Source of the DNA: UMGS1781 sp045628105
Lineage (GTDB): Bacteria; Bacillota; Clostridia; TANB77; CAG-508
DNA: 50,942 nt
Assembly (NCBI GenBank): GCA_045628105.1
Contig: JAZQOX010000048.1
Coordinates: 1-50,942, forward strand
Direction: 5' to 3'
The translations under genes and the position numbers were made by a program. This document shows, piece by piece, positions 25,409 through 33,914 of the stretch (position 1 is the stretch's first letter; each line of letters begins with the position of its first letter). The notes beneath the pieces were generated by a model. It worked only from the letters and a program-made list of their open reading frames with translations, did no database searches and had not been told where the DNA came from.

Positions 25409-26255
25409 CTATATATATTTCTGTTTTAGCTTCATTATTAAATCTACAAATATAGGCTAAACGAGTTTGATTTGCACTTTTATAAACTCGTCCGTCAAAT
25501 AAGGCTTTATTTAATCCATAATTTGGCATAACAATTTCTAATGTAATCTCCATATCTGTCGCTACACTCTTTTTCAAATATTGTTCTGCATTTTGTCTTG
25601 CATCCTCATTGCTAATCTCAACATTGTTGTTTGCAAATGGCATATAAGTTTCTGTAAATGTTACAATTTCAGATGTTTGTGGAGCAAAACTTATGCTTAT
25701 TACTTCACCTGGATTTATATAGTTATCATATTTTTTGCAAAATTTTGCTAAATATAATTCTTCATCAAATTTTTCTAATAAAATCATTTCAAATTCATTA
25801 ACATTTGCAACATTTTTAAAAATTTCAAGTGTTTTCTCTTTTACTTCATTTTCTGAAAATTCATTTTTTTCAAATTCTGTTTTTTGATTAATATATGTTA
25901 ATAAAGCCCCTGTTTCACTTTCTAGTTTTATTAACATATCTTTATTTGATATACTAACCTCCTCTCTTGATAATATATTATCTTGATAAAATTCTATTTT
26001 TGTATCTGTATTTTCAAATCTTTTATCTGTTATTTTTAAGTTTGTCAAATAATTATTAGCAATTTTTATGTATTTGTCTGCATCAATGTTGTTTCGTTCG
26101 ATTTTGACATATGATTCTTCAATAGTTGTTGTTTCGTTTAAGTTTAATTCTCCTTTAATTTCTCTTGTGTTGTTATTAAAATTAGCTAATACAATAGTTG
26201 AAGCTACAATAATAAAAATTACACATAATGATAAAATTAAAATTTTCTTATTCAT
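25359..26255 (-). CDS. Secreted or membrane-anchored PepSY-domain protein
   Basis: The 298-residue protein has an N-terminal signal anchor (about residues 4-24) followed by an extracytosolic region with PepSY-like halves. The last part, with TEIYIDATTGEAIG, matches the end of PepSY domains, which are often linked to inhibition of secreted proteases and to YpeB-type germination proteins. The start ATG follows AGGAGG. The frame stops with TAG right after TSRILGE, and a Cys-rich stretch continues in the next frame, so the natural C-terminus may be longer. It faces the ECF sigma module convergently; a functional tie is not shown. Confidence 0.75.
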   Translation of the reverse strand: MNKKILILSLCVIFIIVASTIVLANFNNNTREIKGELNLNETTTIEESYVKIERNNIDADKYIKIANNYLTNLKITDKRFENTDTKIEFYQDNILSREEVSISNKDMLIKLESETGALLTYINQKTEFEKNEFSENEVKEKTLEIFKNVANVNEFEMILLEKFDEELYLAKFCKKYDNYINPGEVISISFAPQTSEIVTFTETYMPFANNNVEISNEDARQNAEQYLKKSVATDMEITLEIVMPNYGLNKALFDGRVYKSANQTRLAYICRFNNEAKTEIYIDATTGEAIGTSRILGE

Positions 26256-26428
26256 AATAACCTCCTATAAAATATATTTTTTTACATTTTCCTCCTTTCA
26301 AAATTATATTATCATATAAAAATTTTTTTATTTATTAAGTGGAAAAAAGTGGAAAAATATTATTTGCATAGATTGTATTATATTAAATATTCCTCAAAGT
26401 GATTAATTTTTATTGTAAATTAGAGTTG

Positions 26429-26470
26429 AAAAAAGAATTGAAGAATATTTTAACTCTTCAATTCTTTTTT
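26429..26470 (-). terminator. Terminator after prs
   Basis: A 16-bp perfect stem (26429-26444 with 26455-26470) with A-rich and T-rich outer arms lies about 30 bases after the prs stop. It can terminate minus-strand prs transcripts. The remainder of the 26256-26428 gap is AT-rich and probably holds the PepSY gene promoter, which I could not assign. Confidence 0.82.
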
Positions 26471-26502
26471 TAATATATTTTTAATCCTCTACGACTCTTT
26501 TT

Positions 26503-27450
26503 TTATTTATCATATTCAAATAAATCTCCTAAAGGTTGTGATTCATTTATTCTCTTAATTGCTTCTGCAAATAACGGTGCTATTGAAACTGTTTTTATTT
26601 TATCTATTGCTTTTTCTGGTTCTAGTGGAATTGTATTTGTAATAACCAATTCCTTAATTGGAGAATTTTTTATTCTTTCAATTGCAGGTCCTACTAGTAC
26701 CCCATGTGCTGCTCCTGCATAAATTTCTTCTGCTCCATTTTCTTTTAAAATGTTTGCAGCCTCTACTAATGTTCCTGCTGTACTTACTTCGTCATCAAAA
26801 ATCAATGCTGTTTTTCCTTTTATATCTCCTATAATATTTGCAGCAACTGCATGATCATTGTTGTCATCTCTTCTTTTGTCTATTAATGCTAATGGACAAT
26901 TAAAGTATTTAGAATATTTATAAGCTTTTTTTGAACTTCCCGCGTCAGTTGCTACAACAACCATATTTTCTATGTTCTTTGCTTCAAAATATTTCTCTAA
27001 TAAATGTTTTGCTGTTAATCTATCGCAACAAATATCAAAATATGCCTGAATAGCTGAATTGTGTAAATCACATGTAATTACTCTGTCTGCTCCAGCAGTT
27101 TCAAGTAATTTTGCAACTAATTTTGCAGTAACCGGTACTCTTGGTTGATCTTTTTTATCTGATCTTGAATACATAAAGTAAGGTATTACAGCTGTTATTC
27201 TTCTAGCTGATGCCCTTTTTGCTGCTTCAATTGTTATTAATAATTCCATAATTCTTTCATTTACTGGTGGCATTGTAGTTTGCACTATAAAAACATCTTG
27301 ATCTCTAACTGTTTCTTTAAATTGAACAAAATTGTTATCATTAGCAAATTTAAAAGATTCTTTTTTTCCCATTGGTAATCCTAAAGTATCACATATTTCT
27401 TGTGTAAAACTCTCTGCTGAATTACAAGCAAATATTTTAATATCTTTCAT
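26503..27450 (-). CDS. prs: Ribose-phosphate pyrophosphokinase
   Basis: The enzyme makes PRPP from ribose 5-phosphate and ATP for nucleotide, His, Trp and NAD synthesis. The 315-residue protein has the class I hallmarks: IPYFMYSRSDKK, the metal-binding ITCDLHNSAIQAYFD, the flexible-loop lysine in LIDKRRDD, and the PRPP-binding ALIFDDEVSTAGT. Substitutions such as DDEVSTAGT for DDMIDTGGT suggest a divergent subgroup of Prs. The PRPP made here is the co-substrate of PncB. It has its own promoter at 27500-27528 and a terminator behind it. Confidence 0.93.
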   Translation of the reverse strand: MKDIKIFACNSAESFTQEICDTLGLPMGKKESFKFANDNNFVQFKETVRDQDVFIVQTTMPPVNERIMELLITIEAAKRASARRITAVIPYFMYSRSDKKDQPRVPVTAKLVAKLLETAGADRVITCDLHNSAIQAYFDICCDRLTAKHLLEKYFEAKNIENMVVVATDAGSSKKAYKYSKYFNCPLALIDKRRDDNNDHAVAANIIGDIKGKTALIFDDEVSTAGTLVEAANILKENGAEEIYAGAAHGVLVGPAIERIKNSPIKELVITNTIPLEPEKAIDKIKTVSIAPLFAEAIKRINESQPLGDLFEYDK

Positions 27451-27485
27451 TTTTATCCCCCTAAAATTAAATTTTATGTCGAATT

Positions 27486-27528
27486 TTAGCGCTAACTTTA
27501 TTGTAGCATCTTTTTATTTATTTTTCAA
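27486..27528 (-). promoter_or_regulatory. prs promoter with an adjacent palindrome
   Basis: On the minus strand TTGAAA (27528-27523) and TACAAT (27505-27500) are 17 bases apart. Just downstream, around the expected start of transcription, lies the perfect 10-bp palindrome TTAGCGCTAA (27486-27495), which could be an operator. The regulator is unknown. Confidence 0.6.
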
Positions 27529-27563
27529 TAATTTTCCATTAATTCCTTTAAATCATCAAAGTT

Positions 27564-28856
27564 CTATACTATTTTGCTTAAAGAAATTTCAGCAAGTTTT
27601 CCATATCTTTTTTGTTTATCTTTAATTTTTTCTTCTAATGAAGGTAATATTCCAAAATTAGCATTCATTGGTTGAAAGTTCTCGTTTTCTGTTGAAATAT
27701 AGTCTGCTAATGCTCCAATAACAGTTTCCTTTGGATATGTAACCTTTTCTTCATTTCTAAACATTTTACATGCATTTATTCCTGCCACATATCCAGATGC
27801 TATTGATTCTACATATCCCTCTACTCCTGTTATTTGACCCGCGAAAAATATATTTGGATTTTGTTTTAAATTATATGTATTATCTAACAATTCCGGTGAA
27901 TTGATAAATGTGTTTCTATGCATTACTCCATATTTTGCGAATTCAGCATTTTCTAGCCCTGGAATCATTGAAAACACTCTTTTTTGTTCTCCGAATTTCA
28001 AATTTGTTTGGAATCCTACCATATTGTAAAGGTTTCCTTCTTTGTTATCCTGTCTTAATTGTACAATAGCATATGGTCTTGTGTTTGTTCTAGGATCTGT
28101 GAATCCAACAGGCTTTAATGGCCCAAATCTTATTGTATCTATTCCTCTTTTTGCCATAACCTCTATTGGCATACATCCTTCAAAAATTTCCCTTTTTTCA
28201 AACTCATGTAGTGTAACAATTTCTGCATTTACAAGTTCATCATAGAATTTCTCATATTCTTCCTTATTCATTGGGAGATTTATATATGAACTATCTCCCT
28301 CTTTTCCATATCTATCTCCATAAAACGCTATGTCAAAATTAATTGTATCTTTTTCAATTATTGGTGCTGCTGCATCATAAAAAGCAAGTTTTTCTTGTCC
28401 TGTTAAATCTATTATCTTCTTTGCCAATTTTTCAGATGTTAAAGGTCCTGTTGCAATTATTACAATTCCATTAATATTTGCAAACTCTTTGCATTCTTCT
28501 CTTATAATTTCAATATTCGGATTATTTTCAATTTGCTCATTTACTTTTCTTGAAAACTCTTCTCTATCAACAGCCAATGCTTGTCCTGCTGGCACTGCAT
28601 TTTCATCTGCAATTCTAATAAGTAAAGAATCTAGTCTTCTAAGCTCTTCTTTAAGAAGTCCACAAGCATTTGTTATGCTATTAGATTTAAAAGAATTGCT
28701 ACATACAATTTCTGCAAGATTAGAATTAGTGTGTGCTGGTGAAAACTTTTTTGGCTTCATTTCATATAGTTTAACTTTAATTCCTTTTTTAGCTATTTGA
28801 TATGCTGCCTCACATCCAGCAAGTCCTCCACCTATTACAGTTATATAATCATTCAT
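27564..28856 (-). CDS. trmFO: Folate/FAD-dependent tRNA m5U54 methyltransferase TrmFO
   Basis: TrmFO methylates uridine 54 in the T loop of tRNA, using methylenetetrahydrofolate and FADH2. The 430-residue protein has the FAD-binding ITVIGGGLAGCEAAYQIA at its start, the family LYEMKP and CSNSFKSNS with the catalytic cysteine region, GLLKEELRRLDSL, IRFGPLKPVG, and the C-terminal FFAGQITGVEGYVESIASG. Length is typical of Firmicutes. ATG follows AAGGAG. It is 61 bases downstream of rplT but separated from it by a terminator. Confidence 0.95.
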   Translation of the reverse strand: MNDYITVIGGGLAGCEAAYQIAKKGIKVKLYEMKPKKFSPAHTNSNLAEIVCSNSFKSNSITNACGLLKEELRRLDSLLIRIADENAVPAGQALAVDREEFSRKVNEQIENNPNIEIIREECKEFANINGIVIIATGPLTSEKLAKKIIDLTGQEKLAFYDAAAPIIEKDTINFDIAFYGDRYGKEGDSSYINLPMNKEEYEKFYDELVNAEIVTLHEFEKREIFEGCMPIEVMAKRGIDTIRFGPLKPVGFTDPRTNTRPYAIVQLRQDNKEGNLYNMVGFQTNLKFGEQKRVFSMIPGLENAEFAKYGVMHRNTFINSPELLDNTYNLKQNPNIFFAGQITGVEGYVESIASGYVAGINACKMFRNEEKVTYPKETVIGALADYISTENENFQPMNANFGILPSLEEKIKDKQKRYGKLAEISLSKIV

Positions 28857-28878
28857 ATATTTCTCCTTATTAAAACAA

Positions 28879-28907
28879 AAAAGTGAAAATATAAAATTCT
28901 CACTTTT
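28879..28907 (-). terminator. Terminator after rplT
   Basis: An 8-bp stem AAAAGTGA/TCACTTTT (28879-28886 with 28900-28907) lies ten bases after the rplT stop and is followed on the minus strand by six T. It probably ends the infC-rpmI-rplT transcript. Confidence 0.7.
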
Positions 28908-28917
28908 CTATTTTTTC

Positions 28918-29262
28918 TTATTTAGCAGCTTTTACTAATTCTGTAAATGCTTTTTCATCGTTTACAGCTAATTCAGCTAACATTTTTCTATTCATATTTA
29001 TATTTGCTTTTTTAAGACCAGCCATTAATTTGCTGTATGTTGTACCATTTAGACGACATGCTGCATTAATTCTTGTTATCCATAATCTTCTATATGCGCC
29101 TTTTTTATCTTTTCTTCCAACATATGCATAAGACATTGATTTTAAAACTGCTTGTTTTGCATTTCTAAATCTAATGCTTTTTGCTCCAAAATATCCTTTT
29201 GCTTGTTTTAATACTTTTTTATGTTTTTTTCTTGTTATTCTTGCTGTTTTTACTCTTGCCAT
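28918..29262 (-). CDS. rplT: Ribosomal protein bL20
   Basis: bL20 binds 23S rRNA early in 50S assembly and in many bacteria represses its own operon. The 114-residue protein starts MARVKTARITRKKHKKVLKQ and has YAYVGRKDKKGAYRRLWITRINAA in outline, a textbook bL20. It is the last gene of infC-rpmI-rplT, 23 bases after rpmI. Confidence 0.98.
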   Translation of the reverse strand: MARVKTARITRKKHKKVLKQAKGYFGAKSIRFRNAKQAVLKSMSYAYVGRKDKKGAYRRLWITRINAACRLNGTTYSKLMAGLKKANINMNRKMLAELAVNDEKAFTELVKAAK

Positions 29263-29285
29263 TTAAATTTCTCCCCTTTCTCTAA

Positions 29286-29489
29286 TTAGTTGCCATATGG
29301 TAACAATCTTTTAATACCTGCTTCGCATGTTTTATCTGCATAAGCATCTTGAATTTTTCCTGATTTCTTTTGTCTTGTTGTTTTGTTTGCTAATAAGTGT
29401 CTTCTGTTTGATTTTGTTCTTTTAACTTTTCCTGTAGCTGTATATGAATATCTTTTTGCAGCTGCTTTGTTTGTTTTTAACTTTGCCAT
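29286..29489 (-). CDS. rpmI: Ribosomal protein bL35
   Basis: The 67-residue basic protein starts MAKLKTNKAAAKRYSYTATG and has the bL35 RTKSNRRHLLANK segment and the RLLPYGN end. It is part of the large ribosomal subunit, and lies between infC (19-base gap) and rplT in the conserved operon. Confidence 0.98.
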   Translation of the reverse strand: MAKLKTNKAAAKRYSYTATGKVKRTKSNRRHLLANKTTRQKKSGKIQDAYADKTCEAGIKRLLPYGN

Positions 29490-29508
29490 AAATTTTCCCC
29501 CTTAAATT

Positions 29509-30018
29509 TTATTTACTAGGTGCTAGAATTATAAACATATTTTTTCCCTCTAAGAAAGGTTTCTTTTCCAGAGTTGTAATATCTTTTAAATCTTCGATGA
29601 ATTTATTCAAAACATCTTCACCCATTTTTACATAGTTAACTTCTCTTCCTCTAAATCTAACTGTTATTTTTACTTTATTGCCATCCGCAATAAATTTTCT
29701 TGCATTTTTAGCTTTAAAAGTAAAGTCATGTATTTCGATGTTTGGTGTTACTCTTATTTCCTTGCATTCGATAACTTTTTGTTTTTTTCTAGATTCTTTT
29801 TCTCTTTTAGCTTGTTCAAATTTATGTTTTCCATAGTTCATTATTTTACAAACTGGACTATCTGGATTATTTGCAACTAAAACTAAATCTAAATTTTTAC
29901 CTCTAGCTAAATCTAATGCTTGATTTGTTGGTAACTTTCCTAGTTTCTGTCCTTGTTCATCAATTACTTGAACTTCTCTAAAACGAATTTGTTCATTAAT
30001 TGGTAATTCTTGTTTTAT
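29509..30018 (-). CDS. infC: Translation initiation factor IF-3, probable ATA start
   Basis: IF-3 keeps ribosomal subunits apart and checks the start codon. The protein has the usual N-domain (LPINEQIRFREVQVID), a basic linker, and the C-domain (KEIRVTPNIEIHDFTFKAKNA, then KFIADGNKVKITVRFRGRE) in outline, about 169 residues. No ATG fits. TTG at 30033 and GTG at 30027 have no ribosome site ahead of them; the GTG is itself inside GGGGGTGA, a strong Shine-Dalgarno. The codon eight bases after that core is ATA at 30018, giving the expected (M)KQELPINEQ. Rare AUN starts are known for infC and underlie its autoregulation. Confidence 0.9.
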   Translation of the reverse strand: MKQELPINEQIRFREVQVIDEQGQKLGKLPTNQALDLARGKNLDLVLVANNPDSPVCKIMNYGKHKFEQAKREKESRKKQKVIECKEIRVTPNIEIHDFTFKAKNARKFIADGNKVKITVRFRGREVNYVKMGEDVLNKFIEDLKDITTLEKKPFLEGKNMFIILAPSK

Positions 30019-30038
30019 ATTGTTCACCCCCAAAATAT

Positions 30039-30064
30039 AAAAAAACTTGTTGCATAGAACAAGT
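30039..30064 (-). promoter_or_regulatory. Attenuator terminator in the infC leader (L20-leader type)
   Basis: On the minus strand a 7-bp stem (ACTTGTT/AACAAGT, loop of six) is followed by seven T and then directly by the infC Shine-Dalgarno. A terminator in front of infC, behind a roughly 110-base leader, is the layout of the Gram-positive L20 leader, where bL20 controls read-through. I did not resolve the alternative antiterminator fold. Confidence 0.65.
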
Positions 30065-30161
30065 AATCCACAATATATATTTTATTAAAACAAAAACATA
30101 TAACCTTTTCCTTTATAAGTTAAGGTGAGAAGTGGATAGCTTCTTCTTTCATACTTTATTA

Positions 30162-30189
30162 GTTTACTACAATTTAACATAAATGTCAA
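30162..30189 (-). promoter_or_regulatory. Promoter of the infC-rpmI-rplT operon
   Basis: TTGACA (30189-30184) and TAAACT (30167-30162) are 16 bases apart on the minus strand, about 145 bases before the infC start. That leaves a leader long enough to hold the attenuator. Confidence 0.6.
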
Positions 30190-30229
30190 TATTTATATGT
30201 TAAATTTATTATTTTTTCTTAAAAAAGCT

Positions 30230-30275
30230 GTGGCGTGTCTATATTGGTATCACATTTCCTAAATAAACACGTCAC
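30230..30275 (-). terminator. Terminator after the GH15 gene
   Basis: GTGACGTGT and ACACGCCAC on the minus strand form a 9-bp stem (one G-U pair) with a long loop, followed by AGCTTTTTT. It lies about 40 bases after the GH15 stop and before the infC promoter. Confidence 0.6.
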
Positions 30276-30317
30276 CATTTAAAATTCTATAAAATTTGTA
30301 TGTTCAAAATCCTAATC

Positions 30318-32213
30318 TTAAATTAAACCTTTTTCCAGCATTTTTTTAAGTACAATTATAAACATTGCATGTGACCATCCTAATCCAATTACCCATGCGG
30401 GCTTCATTGTTTCATTATCTACCTGTTCAGCAAGGCATCCATGTGTTGCACTTGTTTTTACTACAAATTCAAAACATTCTCTCGCCTTTTTATTTTCATC
30501 TATTTCTAGGTAATACCATGCCATCCATAATGTCGCAATTACCCATGGTTTGCAATTCATATAGTGATCATTTTCAAATCTTTTATATCCTCCTGTATAT
30601 GTTCTTAAAGTCATATTTATTTTTTCTACAGTATTAATAACCTTTTTTTCTTTTGGAGCAAACATATTAAATGGCGTTGTAACTCCCATAATGCTTATAT
30701 CAACATTTTTATCCTCTAAATTTCTATTAAAAGTCTTTTTATTTTCGTCATAGAAGTTATTTAAAACATATTGTTTTAATTTAACTAATTCATTTCTTAA
30801 ATTTTCTTTTTCTTTATTTACGTTTTCTTGTTTTACTCTATTTTTTGTAAATTCTTCTTTTAGTTCTTCATAAATTTTTATCATTGATTCAAAAGCTCCA
30901 TATATGCTAGCAATTGAATATAAATTTATACCTTCATGCATTTCCCATAAATCATAGCTTACATGTAATTTATTATTTTCTTCATATATATCTACTATAT
31001 ACTTTTTTAAGTATGTTATAGCTTTTTCACACATTTTCAAATTGTCTCTTAAAAATTTTTTATCTTTTGTTACTAAAAAATGATTATAAACCCCATATAC
31101 AACTGAAGCTGTTTCATCTATTTGGTATCCCCAGCATGGTGCTAACCTTCCATCTGTATAGAAACGTTGTTCCCACATTCCATTTCTACTTTGAGTGTTT
31201 TTACAAAAACACTTATAGAATTTTTCTACTTCTTTTTTCATTTTTAGAATATCCATTGCTTTTGTAATAAATACAGCATCTCTTGGCCAACAATAGTCAT
31301 ATCCTCCACATTTACTTAATTCTTCATCTATTTCCACTGCAGCTGAAATTCCACCAGTTTCATCATTTGTTAGTAACGCATATAATAAAATTGTTCTTAC
31401 ATAGATTTCTTCTATCTTTTCATTTTTCGGTGTTTCTGCAAGTTCAAGTTCTAATCCATTATGTTCTCTAACATATTTTTTCCAATATTTTTTTGCTGTA
31501 TCTAATTCTGTTCTAAAATCTATTTTTCTAATTCTATCAACTGTTTTTTCCAAATTATCTATTCCGCTTTTGTTATCATCAATATATAAGTAAAGTTCAA
31601 ATTCTCTGCTTTCATTTGGTTTTAATGTTCCAAGATCAAAACTTATACTTGAATCATTTGACATTCCAACATAATCTTTGTCACCAATTTGACCATCTTT
31701 AATATTTGCTATTGTGTTATTAATTTGTGAACTTAATATTTTCTCTTTTGAAAATGTACAAAGTGTATATTCATGATTATATTGCATTAAAGTATCATCT
31801 TTGCACATTCCACTTACCCTATTATTTGAAGAAGATATAAGATCTGAATGCACTATAAAATTTAAATCTAAATCTATATTGTTTTCATTTGTAAATTTAT
31901 ATTTTTTTACAATAATATTTTCATTTATTGTAACATAGTCAGTTTGTATAACTCTTAGATTAAAATATGTATTTAATATTTCTGTTTTTAAAATATTCGT
32001 TTTGTCTTCATATTTTTGATCATAAACGTTATTTATATCACTATGTAAATAAACTAATCTAGAATCATTTATTTTTAATCCAATATTAAAGAAATTAAGA
32101 ATCTGTTTATAATCTCTATTGGGATAAAAAATTCTTAACAGCTCTCCATTTTTTGTATAGCTTGCCACTATATTTTGATTTCCTATTACTGCATCATTAA
32201 AATATTTTTTCAT
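30318..32213 (-). CDS. Glycoside hydrolase family 15 (glucoamylase-like)
   Basis: GH15 enzymes remove glucose from the non-reducing ends of alpha-glucans or act on dextran or trehalose. The 631-residue protein has an N-terminal beta-sandwich region (to about residue 250), then the (alpha/alpha)6 catalytic barrel: GGYDYCWPRDAVFITKAMD, CWGYQIDETASVVYG, LWEMHEGINLYS with the first catalytic Glu region, and CLAEQVDNETMKPAWVIGLGW and SHAMF near the end with the second. No signal peptide is seen, so it acts inside the cell. It could digest the same stored glucan as GlgP (inference). Confidence 0.88.
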   Translation of the reverse strand: MKKYFNDAVIGNQNIVASYTKNGELLRIFYPNRDYKQILNFFNIGLKINDSRLVYLHSDINNVYDQKYEDKTNILKTEILNTYFNLRVIQTDYVTINENIIVKKYKFTNENNIDLDLNFIVHSDLISSSNNRVSGMCKDDTLMQYNHEYTLCTFSKEKILSSQINNTIANIKDGQIGDKDYVGMSNDSSISFDLGTLKPNESREFELYLYIDDNKSGIDNLEKTVDRIRKIDFRTELDTAKKYWKKYVREHNGLELELAETPKNEKIEEIYVRTILLYALLTNDETGGISAAVEIDEELSKCGGYDYCWPRDAVFITKAMDILKMKKEVEKFYKCFCKNTQSRNGMWEQRFYTDGRLAPCWGYQIDETASVVYGVYNHFLVTKDKKFLRDNLKMCEKAITYLKKYIVDIYEENNKLHVSYDLWEMHEGINLYSIASIYGAFESMIKIYEELKEEFTKNRVKQENVNKEKENLRNELVKLKQYVLNNFYDENKKTFNRNLEDKNVDISIMGVTTPFNMFAPKEKKVINTVEKINMTLRTYTGGYKRFENDHYMNCKPWVIATLWMAWYYLEIDENKKARECFEFVVKTSATHGCLAEQVDNETMKPAWVIGLGWSHAMFIIVLKKMLEKGLI

Positions 32214-32254
32214 TGTTTTCTACCTCGTTTTATATAGTTTTATTTGGTATTTTT

Positions 32255-33898
32255 TTATGATATTATTTTTACAATTTGTTGTTCTAATTCTTTTATTCTT
32301 GCATTTATTTCCATAATGTCTTCATCTTTCTTATCTTCATCAAATATATCCTCTTTTATAATATCAGACATTTCATCTAATTCTTCTTTTAGAGTTGATA
32401 ATCTATCAATTACTTCTAATCTTAAGAATTTATATTTTTCATACATATCCATTTTTGAAGTAACTTTGATTTCGTTCTTTAGATCATATTGTTCTCCATA
32501 ATCTGGTATAGTAACTGGGATATTAACATTTTGAATTATTTTTTCTTTTAATATTTTTTGTCCTTCAGGTTCTCCATGAACTAAAAATATATGTTTTGGT
32601 TTAGTGTTAAAAGAATATACAAAGTTTAGTAACCATTCCTGGTCAGCATGTCCTGAATATCCCTCAATATATTCAATTCTTGCATTTACAGCAATTTCTT
32701 CTCCAAATATTTTAACCTTTTTTTCACCTGATACTATTTTAGCTCCTAAAGTTCCTGGTGCTTGGTATCCAACAAACAAAATTGTATTATTTGGATTCCA
32801 CAAATTATGTTTTAAATGATGTTTTATTCTTCCTACTTCGCACATACCGCTTGCTGAAATAATAATATGTGGATGTGGGTCATCATTTAAAGCTCTTGAT
32901 TCTTCTGCTGTTTGTGTAAACTGTAGTCCTGGAAATTCTAATGGATTATCTCCATTTTTTATTTCTTCTCTAACATTTTCATCAAATAAATTCATATTGT
33001 TTCTAAAAACTTCTGTTGCAGAAATTGCAAGTGGACTATCAACATATACAGGGGCTTTCATTAATTTTTCATATTTTTCTAAAAATTCTTTATCATCTGT
33101 ATTTTCCTTTAACTTATTTAATTCATATAAAATTTCTTGTGTTCTTCCAACAGCAAAAGAAGGAATTATTACATTTCCACCTTTATCTAGCGTTTCTGCA
33201 ACAATATTCAAAAACATTGTTGCCTTGTCATCATTTCTATTATGTAGTCTTCCACCATATGTTGATTCCATAACAAGATAATCTGTATTATCTATCATTG
33301 TAGGTGCATCTAGTAATGGAATATCATTATTCCCTAAATCTCCTGTAAATACTATTTTTTTTGTTTCTCCATTTTCTTTAACCCAAACTTCAATTATACT
33401 TGATCCTAACATATGTCCTGCATCATTGAATCTTACACTTATATTTTCATCTAATTCAACTATCTCGTCATAAGACACTGGTTTGAAAATTTCTAAACAT
33501 TTTATTGCATCTTGTGCAGTGTATAGTGGTGGTAATTCCGGTTTACCAATTCTTGCTCTTTTTTTGTTTTGCCATACATTTTCCATTTCTTGGATATGTC
33601 CACTATCCGGTAACATTATACTACATAAATCGCATGTAGCTTTTGTTGCAATAACAGGCCCTCTGTATCCATCTACGTATAGTTTTGGAATTCTTCCAGA
33701 ATGGTCAATATGTGCATGTGTCAAAAGCATATAATCAATTTCATTAACATCAAAAGGAAAATCTGCATAGTTTTCTCTTTCTTCTTTTGCTAACCCTTGA
33801 TATAGCCCACAGTCTATTATAATTTTCTTTCCCGCTCCTTCTAGTAAAAAGTTAGATCCTGTTACTGTTTTTGTAGCTCCTAAAAATGTTATATTCAT
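32255..33898 (-). CDS. MBL-fold beta-CASP ribonuclease family protein
   Basis: The 547-residue protein has the metallo-beta-lactamase motifs: THAHIDHSG (motif 2), DAGHMLGSS (motif 3) and FTGDLGN (motif 4). It then has a beta-CASP insert with SASGMCEVGRIKHHLKH, the later GYSGHADQ, and LVHGEPEGQ. This combination is that of the RNA-processing exo/endonucleases (CPSF73-like, the YSH1 group in bacteria), distinct from RNase J. A C-terminal charged coiled-coil of about 90 residues is an addition to the core. Two zinc ions and RNA as substrate are expected from the family. It starts 16 bases after the uncharacterised gene upstream ends. Confidence 0.88.
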   Translation of the reverse strand: MNITFLGATKTVTGSNFLLEGAGKKIIIDCGLYQGLAKEERENYADFPFDVNEIDYMLLTHAHIDHSGRIPKLYVDGYRGPVIATKATCDLCSIMLPDSGHIQEMENVWQNKKRARIGKPELPPLYTAQDAIKCLEIFKPVSYDEIVELDENISVRFNDAGHMLGSSIIEVWVKENGETKKIVFTGDLGNNDIPLLDAPTMIDNTDYLVMESTYGGRLHNRNDDKATMFLNIVAETLDKGGNVIIPSFAVGRTQEILYELNKLKENTDDKEFLEKYEKLMKAPVYVDSPLAISATEVFRNNMNLFDENVREEIKNGDNPLEFPGLQFTQTAEESRALNDDPHPHIIISASGMCEVGRIKHHLKHNLWNPNNTILFVGYQAPGTLGAKIVSGEKKVKIFGEEIAVNARIEYIEGYSGHADQEWLLNFVYSFNTKPKHIFLVHGEPEGQKILKEKIIQNVNIPVTIPDYGEQYDLKNEIKVTSKMDMYEKYKFLRLEVIDRLSTLKEELDEMSDIIKEDIFDEDKKDEDIMEINARIKELEQQIVKIIS

Positions 33899-33914
33899 AT
33901 TTATTCAACCCTTT

